64,000 nucleotides of DNA from Eutreptiella sp. 'Long Island Sound 2002' (taxonomy: Eukaryota; Euglenozoa; Euglenophyceae; Eutreptiales; Eutreptiaceae), in assembly GCA_964036045.1 (NCBI GenBank), contig OZ038382.1:149060961-149124960 (forward strand). Reading direction: 5' to 3'. Positions 31,672 to 41,419 of the stretch are shown here, piece by piece. The notes below the pieces were generated by a model. It was not told where the DNA came from. It saw nothing but the letters and a program-made list of their open reading frames with translations, and searched no databases. A program made the position numbers and the translations under genes. Numbering within the stretch: position 1 is the first letter of the stretch; the number at the start of each line of letters is the position of its first letter.

Positions 31672-34600
31672 TGAGAGAAGAGAGTTAGTACCATAGGGTA
31701 TGGGTAAGCTGGAAATCAGTCCCCTATCCCTACTCTTGCTCCGCTTGCTGGCATGACAGCCACAATCATCCACAATGGTCTGCATACGGCACCTCAGTTC
31801 AGTCAGTGTTAGACCAAAGTAGAAACACTCACGGAAGAAGTCTACTGAGCAATTAGCGCCAGTGTGACCTGTGCTGAGATGGAAACACTGTAGGCGGCCA
31901 TTAAGTCGCGCCTCAGGCACGACTATACGGTGCTCGTAGAAGAGGTACTGGTTGTTTTGGTACCACTGGTGCCCGTCAATGACACGAGGTTCGAGACCAG
32001 TGCTGAGGGTCTGGAGAATTTCTTTATACTCTTATCGATAGTCAGTTAGACTCCAACCCTCGAGGATCCCAGCAGTCTGCATGGACAGGTCAAGCTGGAC
32101 ATCCATACGCTGGAAAGCCTCTTTGGCGAGTACCCCAGAGCTCTCAGCAATAAGCGCATCGAAGTTGTTGCGCGATATATAGTCAGACAGTTCTTTTTTT
32201 ATACCAGGAATATGATGGACTGTCAGCCTGAACTGGCTCAGGTAAGTCCACCACCGTTTTAGTTTCGCTTTCTCCGCTGGTGGGCCCTTCTGAAAAGACT
32301 TCACCGGTTCCTGGTCACAGAGCCAGACAATGAGATTAGATCCGAATAGTCGGGACTGTGATGAGAGCACCAACATAACGCCCAGGAGCTCCTGGTCGTA
32401 GGTGCTGTAATTGGAACGCGCTTGGTTCTATTTCCAGTTCCACTGTCCCAGTGGCACAAGCCGCTACTCACTGGAAGGATAGTTGTGCTTCAAGGAGCAG
32501 TCACTGCTCAGTCCGCTAGTACAATAATGGCAGTGGTTTGGTTCTGCTGGGTTAAGCTCCTGCCATTGGTATATCATTCCACCCCCCCCTACATCTTTGG
32601 CATCAGTGACCAGGACGATCTCGCCCTTAGGGCGGGGTACGCCCAGTCAGTTGGAGGAGGCAATTTTCTTCTTCAACTCCTGAAAACACTCCTCCTCTCT
32701 GGCGGTCCACCTCCAGGGAGTAGGTTTCTTGATTAGGTCAGTAAGAGGGGCAGAGGAGTAGGTAAAATTGTGGATGTGTCGCCTATAAAAGTTACAGGCG
32801 CCCAGAAAAGTCCTCACGTCCTGTAGACCCTTCTTAGGGTACTCCCGAATCTGCATGTCCTGTAGGGGCTGCATCTTACACGAGGCTGGTTTCCACCAGC
32901 CATATACCACGTCGAAACCTAAATAATCCATCTCCTCTTTCACGAACTCGCCTTTTTCGAGTTTGATTCAGAGATGGTTTTCCTGACAAACAATGAAAAT
33001 TTCACAGAGGAGGAGGACATGGTCCTCTTGGGCATTAGTACCCAAACTCACGTCATCGATGTGGGCCTCCATTTCAGCACCTGGAGAAATCAACTCCTGT
33101 ACTAGAGGTCTGCGCCTCAGTATGTACAAATTTTTGTTCATCAGTTCTTGGAAGAGTGCAGGGACATTAGCCACCCCAAAAGGCATGATTTTCGACTTAA
33201 ACACAAGACCCTTAGGGGTTATAAAAGCCAGCAGCTCCTGAGCTGCGGCTGTTAGGTCCTGCTGCCACAAACCACTGCGTTTGTCCATTTTGGTCTTGTA
33301 CCGGCATTTGGCAATACGTTTTAGGGTGTTTTCCATGTTAGGAATACTTCCTGAGTGGTTTTGGGGTTTCTTGTTGACCCACCATAGTCGACAACCAATG
33401 GCAGGGCATTCGATCTTGGTTTAGCAACCAGGAAGCAGGGACTGCATCGGTGGGGGTAGTCCCCCTTCTTATCTTCCTCCATGAGGCCAGCATCAATACA
33501 TTCTTGGATCTGGCGCTCGATTTCTTCAACGTTTTCCTAGGGAGCGGGGTAGGGACGACGCCTCACTCGCGTCTTCTGCAATTCAGGTTTCAGTTTCAGG
33601 TCCATCTCGATCAGGTTTTGATAGGAAAGGGGAGGCAGCAGGGCGCCGAACACCTCCTCATAGGTTAAGAGCAGTTTCTTCAGTCGGGGGTCAAGGTTCA
33701 GACTCTCGATTTTCTGCAGGAAATGCTCCTCAGCTTGGAGGTTGCTCTTACCAAGCTTTTTCTTTTTCTGCTGATCAGCAGTTTCGGCAGGTACTGAGCC
33801 ATCATCCCACTCAGGGGGGTATTGTTGCCCATAGTTCAGAGAAGAGGCTAGGGGTATCTCAGGGTCAGGCAGCGTGTAGGAATCATCGTCCTCCTCAGAC
33901 CAGATGGAGGATTTCCAGGTCTGTCTGAGGTATTGCAGCCGTTCTTGGCACTCAATACCTTCGGCCTTCAGGTACAACAGCCGTCGGAGATCCTGAGTGT
34001 CATGCTCAGACAGTGGCATGTTATTAGAAGCAGGCAGCGCTAGAGCATCAGGACCCTTAGCCACGGGTTCACCTGAGTGAGTATGCTGCATGTGCAGCAC
34101 TGGTTTCCTCACAGGGGAAGTTGGTTCTGAAGTTGACTCTAGGACGACCTCCTCCAGCAACAGCTGAGACCAGAAGGCACTGTGTTTGAGTTCCACACAG
34201 CTGGGATCAACAGGAGGGATAGTGCTGGCGATCTCAGACAGTTTGTCGTCAGCATCCTCCTTTACAGAAGCAGGTTCCAGATAGCCATCGGGGGATTCAC
34301 ACCCTGTAAGTGTGGCAGATAGGTGCTCAGGAGATTGTTTTTTGGGATCAGAAAGGGTCAAGCCACGATTTTCGGCCATGACCTCTTTCAGTAGCACCTG
34401 AACCAGATCACACATGGGTACAGGGTTGAGGGTTCCATCGACAATGGATAAGAAACTGGCCAACTCAGGGGCCTGCATAGCTGTGTCTGAATCCCCAGGC
34501 ACATAAATGGGACGGTTGGGGAGTTGCACTCTTCCCACAGTCGTTTGGTCCAGCATACAGCGTCAATAAGCGTGTTCACCTGAACAACCCCAGTCAGGGG

Positions 34601-34911
34601 TGCACATGACAACCCTTCCTCCCTCATAAGCGAATTTGGTTAGAACCTTCGCGCGCAGGGAGAAGGGAGGGTTAGCATACACTAGGCCCATTGCCTTCCA
34701 GAAATGTTTCGGGCACTACAACTGCATGGTGTGCTGTTGTTTGCTCGCGAATAGTTCCACCTGGATCTCATCCAGCAATAACTGAAGGGCCGCCAGTCCA
34801 TTTTCAAGAACGTGACGGGCCAACTGGTAGTTTTCAGTACGATAGTTAGTCTTGGCTGCGTAGCGCAGCCCAGACTCTTCTCGTCCTGACAGCTCCAAAG
34901 GTACAAAGAAG
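31672..34911 (-). pseudogene. pol: Element E pol: methylase-like, RT, RNase H, integrase finger
   Basis: Decayed copy related to A. From the 5' side: methylase-like domain (VELFAS near 34750, ANPPFSLRAKVLTKF with NPPF at 34662-34673); linker and RT N-terminus (33537-34556); RT with KMDKRSGLWQ and HIDD (33052-33063) in 32968-33336; connection and RNase H (32032-32943, with the first Asp intact, VTDA); integrase HH-CC finger (31700-31920). Several frameshifts and stops, including TAG for Trp at 32428-32430. The 5' end is cut at 34911 by the LINE tail, so gag, protease start and LTR are missing. Confidence 0.8.
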
Positions 34912-34933
34912 AGGTAGGTAGGTAGGGTAGGTA
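34912..34933 (-). repeat. (TACC)n tail of LINE-like copy 1
   Basis: GGTA repeats on plus, i.e. TACC repeats closing the minus-strand element, after CGAAGA. Same motif at 40840-40861. Confidence 0.75.
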
Positions 34934-35494
34934 TCTTCGGGAGCTCGGGATGCCTCCTTTGACATTGCAGGAGGAAGGTCTTACCAAGGGGACGTCCTCT
35001 CCCTCCGACTGCCCTATGTCAGGTGCCTCTTGAGCCGCTCCCGCATGTGCTTGGGAAGGCATTGTCGCGGCCACCCGGTCCATGTGTCCCAGGTGGGAGG
35101 GTGTCCCCACATGTGTCCATGGGTAGCGCCACATGCCCCCTCCCTTGGGCGGCAGCCCTGGGGGCTGCCCAGCCGTGTGGAGTATCTCTCACCACAAGGG
35201 GTATTGCTCCCGCTAGTCTACGGTACGACCGCCTCACCCTTGTGGCTTGAGTTGCGGGGCCACTCTGCTTGGCAGGCGACCCCCTCCTGGACTGTGTATC
35301 GGCTCGCCTGTAACCGGTTGCTTCCATGGCTCCGGGTGACGTTTGCCATGGTCCCCGATGCAGCCTGGCCGGGCTCAGACCAGTGGCCTTGGAGTACCGC
35401 TCCTACCACTGGCCCTTTGGGTCGGCTGGGTCGCCCCAGCACGTCCCACCCATGGGGTGTTGGTTCTTTCCTGTCCCTCGGCCGCCCTACGTGT
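34934..35494 (-). repeat. 3' region shared by the two LINE-like copies
   Basis: About 90% identical by eye to 40862-41420. No convincing frame; taken as 3' untranslated sequence of the element. Confidence 0.6.
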
Positions 35495-35690
35495 GTGCAG
35501 TGTCCTGGGCCGCTTGGCTCCTGTTCACCGGTGTGCCTGCGCGGTTTGCTGTGTTGCGTCTGTGGTGTCCTGGATCACTTGGCTCCTGTTCACCGGTGTG
35601 CTCGCTCGATGTGTTGTGTTGCGTGTGCGATGTCCTGGGCCACTTGGCTCCTGTTCACCGGTGTGCGCGCTGTGTGCGGTGCGCGTGTGC
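35495..35690. repeat. 65-bp satellite, about three units
   Basis: Three diverged units of the CTGGGCC...GGCTCCTGTTCACCGG repeat that is expanded at 41420-43510. Confidence 0.75.
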
Positions 35691-36256
35691 CATGGGTGGT
35701 TGTGTCCCTCTTCCTCCCCCCCTAATTTTCTTTTTTTTCTTTTTTTTCTCTGATCAAAAAAAAAAACAACAGGGGCGCGCGTACACTGCAGGTACAGGCA
35801 CGGGCAGCTGGTGCGGCGGTGCAATAGTGTTGTGTCCTCGGGCGTGTGTCGTCTGTGCTGTGGCGGCTGTCGCGCCCCAGGGGTGCGGCTCGCGCGTCCT
35901 GATGTACACGGGCTTTGGTCAGGAAGGGTTTGGTTAGGTGTCTCTTTGCTTCTGGAGCTGGCTGGTTAGGCGGCTGTGTGGGCTGTGGGTGTGTGCTGTG
36001 GTTACGTTGTTCCCTCGGTGGGCCGGGTTAGGAGTCAAGGGTTAGCAGTTTCGGGGTGTGGCTCGGGTTTGATTTGTGTTTGGGTTTTGGCTCGGTTAGG
36101 CTGTTGCGACGGTAGCGGGCCTGGGTTCGGTGCCTTTGGGCGTAGTGGTGCCCGTTGTCGTGTGCGTTGGCGTCCTTCGGCGTCCGGTTCGCTTGGTGAA
36201 CTCTGGGCAGGGCCTGGCGTGGCCCCCCCGTGGTGGTGGTTTGCTGGGTAACGGGG
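35691..36256. other. T-run/A-run hairpin and GC-rich spacer
   Basis: T-rich and A-rich runs (35728-35770) flank CTCTGATC and could pair as a hairpin. The rest is GC-rich with no gene recognised. Confidence 0.4.
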
Positions 36257-37189
36257 TCAGGTGGCGGCGCTGCTGGCCGAGGGGTCAGGCGCGTCCTGTT
36301 GTGTGGTGCGCAAGGCTCCTGGGGTGCTGTGGGTGCCGCCGGTGTTATTGCGCTGACGCCTGTGGGGTGGTGAGGGTGTGTGTGTGTGCGGGGCTGGGCT
36401 TTGAGTGATGTCCCACAGGCGGAAGCAGTCTCGCTGTGTCTCCTGGAGGGTCTCCCGCAGGCGCCTGAGGACATACGGTTGGTCCTGGGGCGCGTGGAGG
36501 TTGCGGGGGGGGACTCCCAGGGGGTGAAGCCCATTGGCCAGCATGGCTTCCCATGCGGCCTGCGGCATCCACCCCCCCGCCGGCCGGAGGCGGCAGTTCT
36601 CCACCGACCCCTTGCGGGGCCGATGGACCAGGCCCTCAAGGGAGGGCTCTCCCCGGGCCCACTTTCGCAGCTCCCAGAGCTGCGTGACGGTCCAGCGCTG
36701 CCACCACTGTCCCTGGGCGTGCCTGCGGTCTTGGGCGGAGGAGTGGGCGTGGGTGGGTGTGACGGGGTCGTGGAGGCGGTGGCGGTGGCGGGCCTGGAGG
36801 ATTCCTCGTAGTCCTGTTCCGTGGGGGTGCGCGGGGAGTGGGGGCGCGCGCGGATGTGGACCCGCGGGTGTGCGCGCACGGTCTCCGCCTCGGGGTTGGG
36901 CGGGAACTCGCGGCGGCGGGGGGAGCGGGGCATGCGCTGTTTGTGGGCTGTCATCCAGGGTTGGTAGGGGGGCGGGGACGCTGCTGGCGGACCCTGGCGT
37001 CGTTCTGGCCTGGTCGGGGGCGGTCCGTGGGCCTGGGGTGCGGGCTTTGAGAGGTGGCGGGACGAGGTGCGTCGTGCCTCGGCCGCGGCGCGTTCCGCTA
37101 TGAAGGTGGGGGCGGCGGCGTCGTTTGCCCCTGTGGGGGGGTGGCGTGCTGGGCGCTGCTGCCTCCGGGCCTGGGATGGCTGGGGCCAA
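36257..37189 (-). CDS. Unrecognised LINE-associated coding segment
   Basis: 310-codon minus-strand frame. The N-terminal half is Pro/Arg-rich low complexity. The C-terminal part (about residues 165-265) has ordinary composition (WWQRWTVTQLWELRKWARG, AAWEAMLANGLHPLGV, RRLRETLQETQRDCFRLWDI), which is unlikely by chance in DNA this GC-rich. Probably the downstream part of the protein starting near 38.4 kb, separated by a low-complexity, frame-unstable stretch. Function unknown. Confidence 0.4.
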   Translation of the reverse strand: MAPAIPGPEAAAPSTPPPHRGKRRRRPHLHSGTRRGRGTTHLVPPPLKARTPGPRTAPDQARTTPGSASSVPAPLPTLDDSPQTAHAPLPPPPRVPAQPRGGDRARTPAGPHPRAPPLPAHPHGTGLRGILQARHRHRLHDPVTPTHAHSSAQDRRHAQGQWWQRWTVTQLWELRKWARGEPSLEGLVHRPRKGSVENCRLRPAGGWMPQAAWEAMLANGLHPLGVPPRNLHAPQDQPYVLRRLRETLQETQRDCFRLWDITQSPAPHTHTPSPPHRRQRNNTGGTHSTPGALRTTQQDAPDPSASSAAT

Positions 37190-37713
37190 ATGTCATAGAG
37201 GACGTCCTCGGGGGGCCGGGCTTGCGCTGCCGTCGTGGCGCCGGGTTTGGATTTGGGTTTGGGCTTGGCTGCGGGTTGCGGTTGTGGCGCGCTGACGGGT
37301 TTGGGTGGCTGTTTGGCGGCGGTCTTGGGTTTCGGCTGGGTCGCGGGTGTGGGCCTCGTCGGGGCGTGGGCCTTGGCGGCGGCGGGGTTGCTCGCGGTGG
37401 TGGCGGGTTTGGGGACCCGTTTGGGAGGTGTCCCCCGCGGCCTTGGGGGTGGAGTGCTGGATGAGGACGTGGTGGTGGTGGTGGATGAGGTGGTCGTAGT
37501 GGTGGAGGTTGTGGAGTCGGAGGCGGAGGTAAGGGCTGTGGGAGACAGCGGAGGGTCCTGGGCTTCGGGGGCGGGCGTAGGATGCTGGGTCCTGCAAGTA
37601 GCGAGAACGAGGGTGCGGGTTCGGGCACCGGGCGTGTGCGCGCGTTTTTCCTGGTGATCCGTGCGTGCTGGTGCTGGTGTGGTGGCGTTGTCTCGGCTGC
37701 GCGGGCACGTGGG
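37190..37713 (-). other. Low-complexity Pro/His/Gln/Arg-coding linker
   Basis: Two minus-strand frames are open (37098-37748 and 37193-38044). Both are simple-sequence, so the true frame cannot be chosen. G runs make indels likely here. Confidence 0.35.
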
Positions 37714-38469
37714 TTACCCGGGGGGTGGCCATATCTGCTCCAGGACATGCGGGTGTGTTTGCTGGAGGTAGTTGAGGGTGCAGAAGAAGCATCGCTGGAT
37801 GCCGGGCATGTCCTCCTCTGCGAGGTGGGGGTAGTTTTGGGTGGGGGTGTCTGGGCCCGGCCACAGCAGCGCCATGAGGCGGGCTGCCACTATGTATGGG
37901 CAGAGCTGTAGGGTGGTGGGGCGTGGGGGGGTGGGTCCCCTGCGGTTTGGAGGGGCTTCCCTCTGCTGGGGGCGCAGCATGACCACCCACACCCGCCGGT
38001 CCGTGGGGATCCCCAAGGTCCGTTGGGTCCGAGTGGCGAGGCAATACATCGCCCTACCAAGGCCCTGCCTGCCGCTGCGGATGGAGAGCAGCGTGTCCAG
38101 GGTATTGCGTTCCCACGTGCCCCAGATGTGGGGGTCGTCCGGGTCGTCCCCCCTGGCGTACGTGTCGAGGCCTGGGTTGTGTGGGGGGGGGGGGGCGTAG
38201 TCGGCGGGGAGGAGGGAGTCGGTGCCGTGTACCACCCAGTGGTCAGTGGGTGCGTGGTAGTGGGTGGTGGAGAGGGTGTAGTGCAGATTGTACATGAGGG
38301 TCATGTACGTGGAGGGGGTTGGCTGCCGGTCGTCAGGGGTGGGGATGTCCCCCAGGTTTGAGGTTTGAGGTTTGTTTTTGCGGGTACTAGACGCCTTTCG
38401 GCCCCGGGGGGCCACCTGGTCGGGCCAGGTGATATCCTCCCCACCAGGTCCTAGTGGGGGGCCCTCCAA
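37714..38469 (-). CDS. Unrecognised LINE-associated ORF with a Cys/His cluster
   Basis: 251 codons with mixed, protein-like composition (TDHWVVHGTDSLLPADY, WGTWERNTLDTLLSIRSGR, RVWVVMLRPQQR) and, near the C-terminus, CFFC followed by THPH, a possible C2H2-type zinc cluster as found in LINE ORF1 proteins. The first codon of the open stretch is not ATG; an internal Met lies about 55 codons in. The stop falls in a G/C run and may be a frameshift. Function unknown; a gag-like RNA-binding role is a guess. Confidence 0.5.
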   Translation of the reverse strand: MEGPPLGPGGEDITWPDQVAPRGRKASSTRKNKPQTSNLGDIPTPDDRQPTPSTYMTLMYNLHYTLSTTHYHAPTDHWVVHGTDSLLPADYAPPPPHNPGLDTYARGDDPDDPHIWGTWERNTLDTLLSIRSGRQGLGRAMYCLATRTQRTLGIPTDRRVWVVMLRPQQREAPPNRRGPTPPRPTTLQLCPYIVAARLMALLWPGPDTPTQNYPHLAEEDMPGIQRCFFCTLNYLQQTHPHVLEQIWPPPG

Positions 38470-39189
38470 GACGCACCTCCTGCCTGGTGGCGGAGTCCCC
38501 CGGGTTCACAGAGCTCGAAGCCCCGTCCTTCCCCGGCTTCCCCGTTTCGCCACTCCCCGGTCAGTGCATCAATTCGCAGCCGTGGCTGCGGGCGCTTACC
38601 CACTGCGTCGGCCCCCTAATGCGTGGTCGCCCGGAGCGCCGGCGCCGCCGGGCCCGTGCTACTGGCTTGTTGCCTGTCGGACCCCCTTGGGCTGGCGCGG
38701 AGGCTGCCTAGCCTAGGGGTTGGGGCGTGGCGCTGTGCGCCACTACTGTCTTGGCGGGTGCAGTGCCCCTTCTGTGTGTGCGCGGCGCTCGCCGCCGGTT
38801 CGGGGGGTTCGGGCCGGTACCTGGTGTTGTGTCTCTCTCGTTTCCCCCTCCCTGCCCCGCGTGTTCCGCGCTGCGTGTGGCGGGCCGTCCCGTCCGGGTG
38901 TCCCTTACCCTCGCTCGCTGGTACGCCATTCCACGCGGTCTGTGCGTTCCGCGCGCTCGGTCCGGTTGCCCTTCTGGTAGTCCCCGCGTGTCCCTTTCGC
39001 GTGTGTGCGCTCGCGCTCCCGCGGCGTCCGCTCCCCCCCCCCTGGGTGGTGTGGCGTGCGCATCTCGCGTGGTCCCGGCACTGGGCGCTGGTAGGGCCGT
39101 TCCACGTGGTCCGTGCCCCTCTGCGTGTCCTGCTCCGGTCCCTTGCTCCGTCTGGCGTCCTTGGGGGGGGGTGGTCCGGTCCCGGTTCC
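38470..39189. other. GC-rich DNA, no gene recognised
   Basis: Many overlapping long frames on both strands, all low-complexity (Pro, Arg, Ala, Gly). They arise from the high GC content and I do not support any of them. Confidence 0.4.
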
Positions 39190-39425
39190 CCCCTACTCCG
39201 CTTGGGGTTGTGGGGGTGGCGGTAGGGCGTCCCCGGGGGGGGTGCCTTCTACTGTTGCGAGGGGCGTCTGGGGTCAGGCGCTCCCCCTCCCCCGACTGCA
39301 CGCCGACTGGGCGGGCTGTCGGGGTCCGCGACACGTGTTGTGGGCGCGGGCGTGCGGGTGTGGGGCCCTTCTCTGTCCCCTCGGCCGGCACGCCCTGTGG
39401 GGGCTGCGCGCCGCGGGGCGGGTTC
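39190..39425. repeat. Isolated unit of the ~210-bp monomer family
   Basis: Shares GGGGGTGGCGG, GAGGGGCGTCTGGGGTCAGG, GGGCGGGCTGT and GGGTCCGC blocks, in the same order, with the array at 59707-60870. Confidence 0.65.
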
Positions 39426-40839
39426 GTGGCGTTCGTGTGCCGGGGGGCGGGCTGGGGGGGGGGGCGTGCGCCGTACCCCCCGTTTGTGCGGCTGGGGGGG
39501 GGGGCTGTAGGGCGGGGGGTCGCTCGTTTGTTCTTCGCGGCCCCCGTGGGAGCCGGCGGCTGGGGCGGGGGGGCGGGTCGCGCTCCGGCTCCTCTCTCGG
39601 GCGGGGGGGGGGCCATCCCCCCTGCCTCGGGGGGTGGGGGCCGGGGCCCCCGCGGCTTGCGGGCCGGTGGGGGGGCGGGGGGGCCGGGGTGTCGCGCCGC
39701 GGCCTCCCTGCTCCCCTTCTGGGCGGCGGCCTGCGGTACTCAATCCTGGACCCCCTCGTGTCGTCGGCGCGCTCCCTTCCGGCGTGCGCGTGCGGTCGGG
39801 GTCGAAGTGCCGCCCCGGGGTTAGGGGGGGGTGAGGGGCGGCCCGTGGACCGCTCCCCCGGGGGCCCTTACAGACCTGAACCCCCCCTCTGTCCTCCCTG
39901 AGTGGGCTGTGGTCATGGGAGGGTCATGTGGGGCGCGGCCTCCATACTGTTTTGTTGTGCGCGTTGCTCCGGCACGCTAGTGCGGGCTCGCGGGAGCAGG
40001 TCCAGCCGCCGCTCCCCCCACCGCGTCGCCGTTCCTTCATGGGGGGGGGCGTCCCCTCGGCTCCGGGGGGGCGGAGGGCCGCACCTGTGGCTCCCCAGCT
40101 GGGGGGGATGGGGGGGGGGGTGGGGGGGCCGCCCCCCCGCCCGCTCTCGGGCCTGAGTGGGAGGGGGGGGGGGAGTGGGGGGGGGGCTCTGGTCCCCTGG
40201 CGACGCCTCCTGACGGCCGGGGGGGGGGGCGGCATGGCAGTCCCATCGGCTGGGGGGTCGCGCCCTTCCCCCGCCCCCCTCTACCTAGAGCCGGACCCTC
40301 GTGCAGGCCCTTGCTGGGGCCCCTCATCCCCCTGGCTGTCGTCGCGCGGCGCTGGCCGGCCGGGGGCGGCCGTGAGGGTTAGCGGTCAGCGGTTAGCGGG
40401 CTGCGGGGCAGCAGGTTCCCCCCCGCGCTCGTTGTCTCCGCCCTCCCTCCCGCGGGAGGTGGCACGCTCTCATGCGTCGTGCCGTACCGTGGGGGGGGCG
40501 TGGGTCGGGGGGCCCAGCTCTCCCCCCCACTCTCTCGCATTCGCCGTCTGGGCCATCACCTGCGCCGCCGCTTGTGTGGGGGTTGGGGCTGTGGCGGCGG
40601 CGGGTTGCGCCGGCGGTAGCGCCAGTGGGCGAGGGCGCTGCGCAAAGCCCGGGGGAGCCAGTTGTTGGCGTCCGCATCCGTGATGTGGAGCACCGCTCCC
40701 CCTTCCAGGAAGGCCGGCCACGTCGGCTCCCTGTCGGGCCACGCCGCCCGGATCACTGACCTGAGGACCCTCTCATGGTCCTCTGGGGCTGCCCACCCCC
40801 CCGGGGGTACCTCTCGGTTTCCTCCGTCTATCCGGACGA
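39325..40839 (-). repeat. 1.5-kb duplicated LINE segment, copy 1
   Basis: Near-identical to 44800-46470, which carries an extra ~160 bp at about 44990-45150. Dense runs of 7-12 G on the plus strand. Ends in the coding fragment at 40556-40839. Confidence 0.75.
40556..40839 (-). pseudogene. C-terminal fragment of LINE ORF4-like protein
   Basis: Encodes VRIDGGNREVPPGG, RAAWPDREPTWPAFLEGGAV and LHITDADANNWLPRAL, ending in a basic tail (PPHKRRRR). The same protein end lies at 46184-46470. Truncated at its N-terminus by the tail of the next LINE copy. Confidence 0.55.
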
Positions 40840-40861
40840 GGTAGGGTAGGTAGGTAGGTAT
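40840..40861 (-). repeat. (TACC)n tail of LINE-like copy 2
   Basis: GTAGGGTAGGTAGGTAGGTA on plus, immediately followed by TCTTCGG as at 34934. Confidence 0.75.
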
Positions 40862-41419
40862 CTTCGGCAGCTCGGGATGCCTCATTTGACGGTGCAGGAA
40901 GAAGGTCTTACCAAGGGGACGTCCTGTCCCTCCCACTGCCCTATATTAGGTGCCTCCTCAGCCGCTCCCGCATGTGCTTGGGAAGGCATTGTTGCGGCCA
41001 CCCGGTCCATGTGTCCCAGGTGGGAGGGTGTCCCCACATGTGTCCATGAGTAGGGCCACATGCCCCCTCCTTCGGGCGGAAGCTCTGGGGGCTGCCCAGC
41101 TGTGTGGAGTATCTCTCACCACAAGGGGTATTGCTCCTGCATGTCTACGGTACAACCGCCTCACCCTTGTGGCTTGAGTTGCGGGGCCGCTCCGCTTGGC
41201 AGGCGACCCCCTCCTGGACTGTGTACCGGCTCGCCTGTCACCGGTTGCATCCATGGCTCCGGGTGACGTTTGCCATGGTCCCCGATGCAGCCTGGCCGGG
41301 CTCGGACCAGCAGCCTTGGAGTACCGCTCCTGCCACTGGGCCGGTGGGTCGGCTGGGTCGCCCCAGTGTGTCCGACCCATGGGGTGTTGGTTCTTTCCTG
41401 TCCCCCGGCCGCCCTACGT
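40862..41419 (-). repeat. 3' region of LINE-like copy 2
   Basis: Matches 34934-35494; presumed 3' untranslated sequence. Confidence 0.6.

Larger units (their letters stand above)
34912..40839 (-). mobile_element. LINE-like copy 1, 5'-truncated
   Basis: The minus-strand 3' end is a (TACC)n tail at 34912-34933, placed directly in element E pol. The 5' end at 40839 stops inside a coding segment that continues in the longer copy at 46467. Its 3' region (34934-35690) matches 40862-41560, and 39325-40839 matches 44800-46470. The middle (35.75-39.2 kb) is unique to this copy. Tail, truncation and orientation are those expected of target-primed reverse transcription. Confidence 0.65.

Noticed and set aside
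34912-34933. Telomere repeat
   Set aside because: GGTA/GGGTA units are not a standard telomere motif and sit at the 3' end of a LINE-like copy inside another transposon.
38708-39824. Long Gly/Arg/Ala/Pro frames on both strands
   Set aside because: Expected in DNA this GC-rich with G runs; no motif and mutually overlapping.
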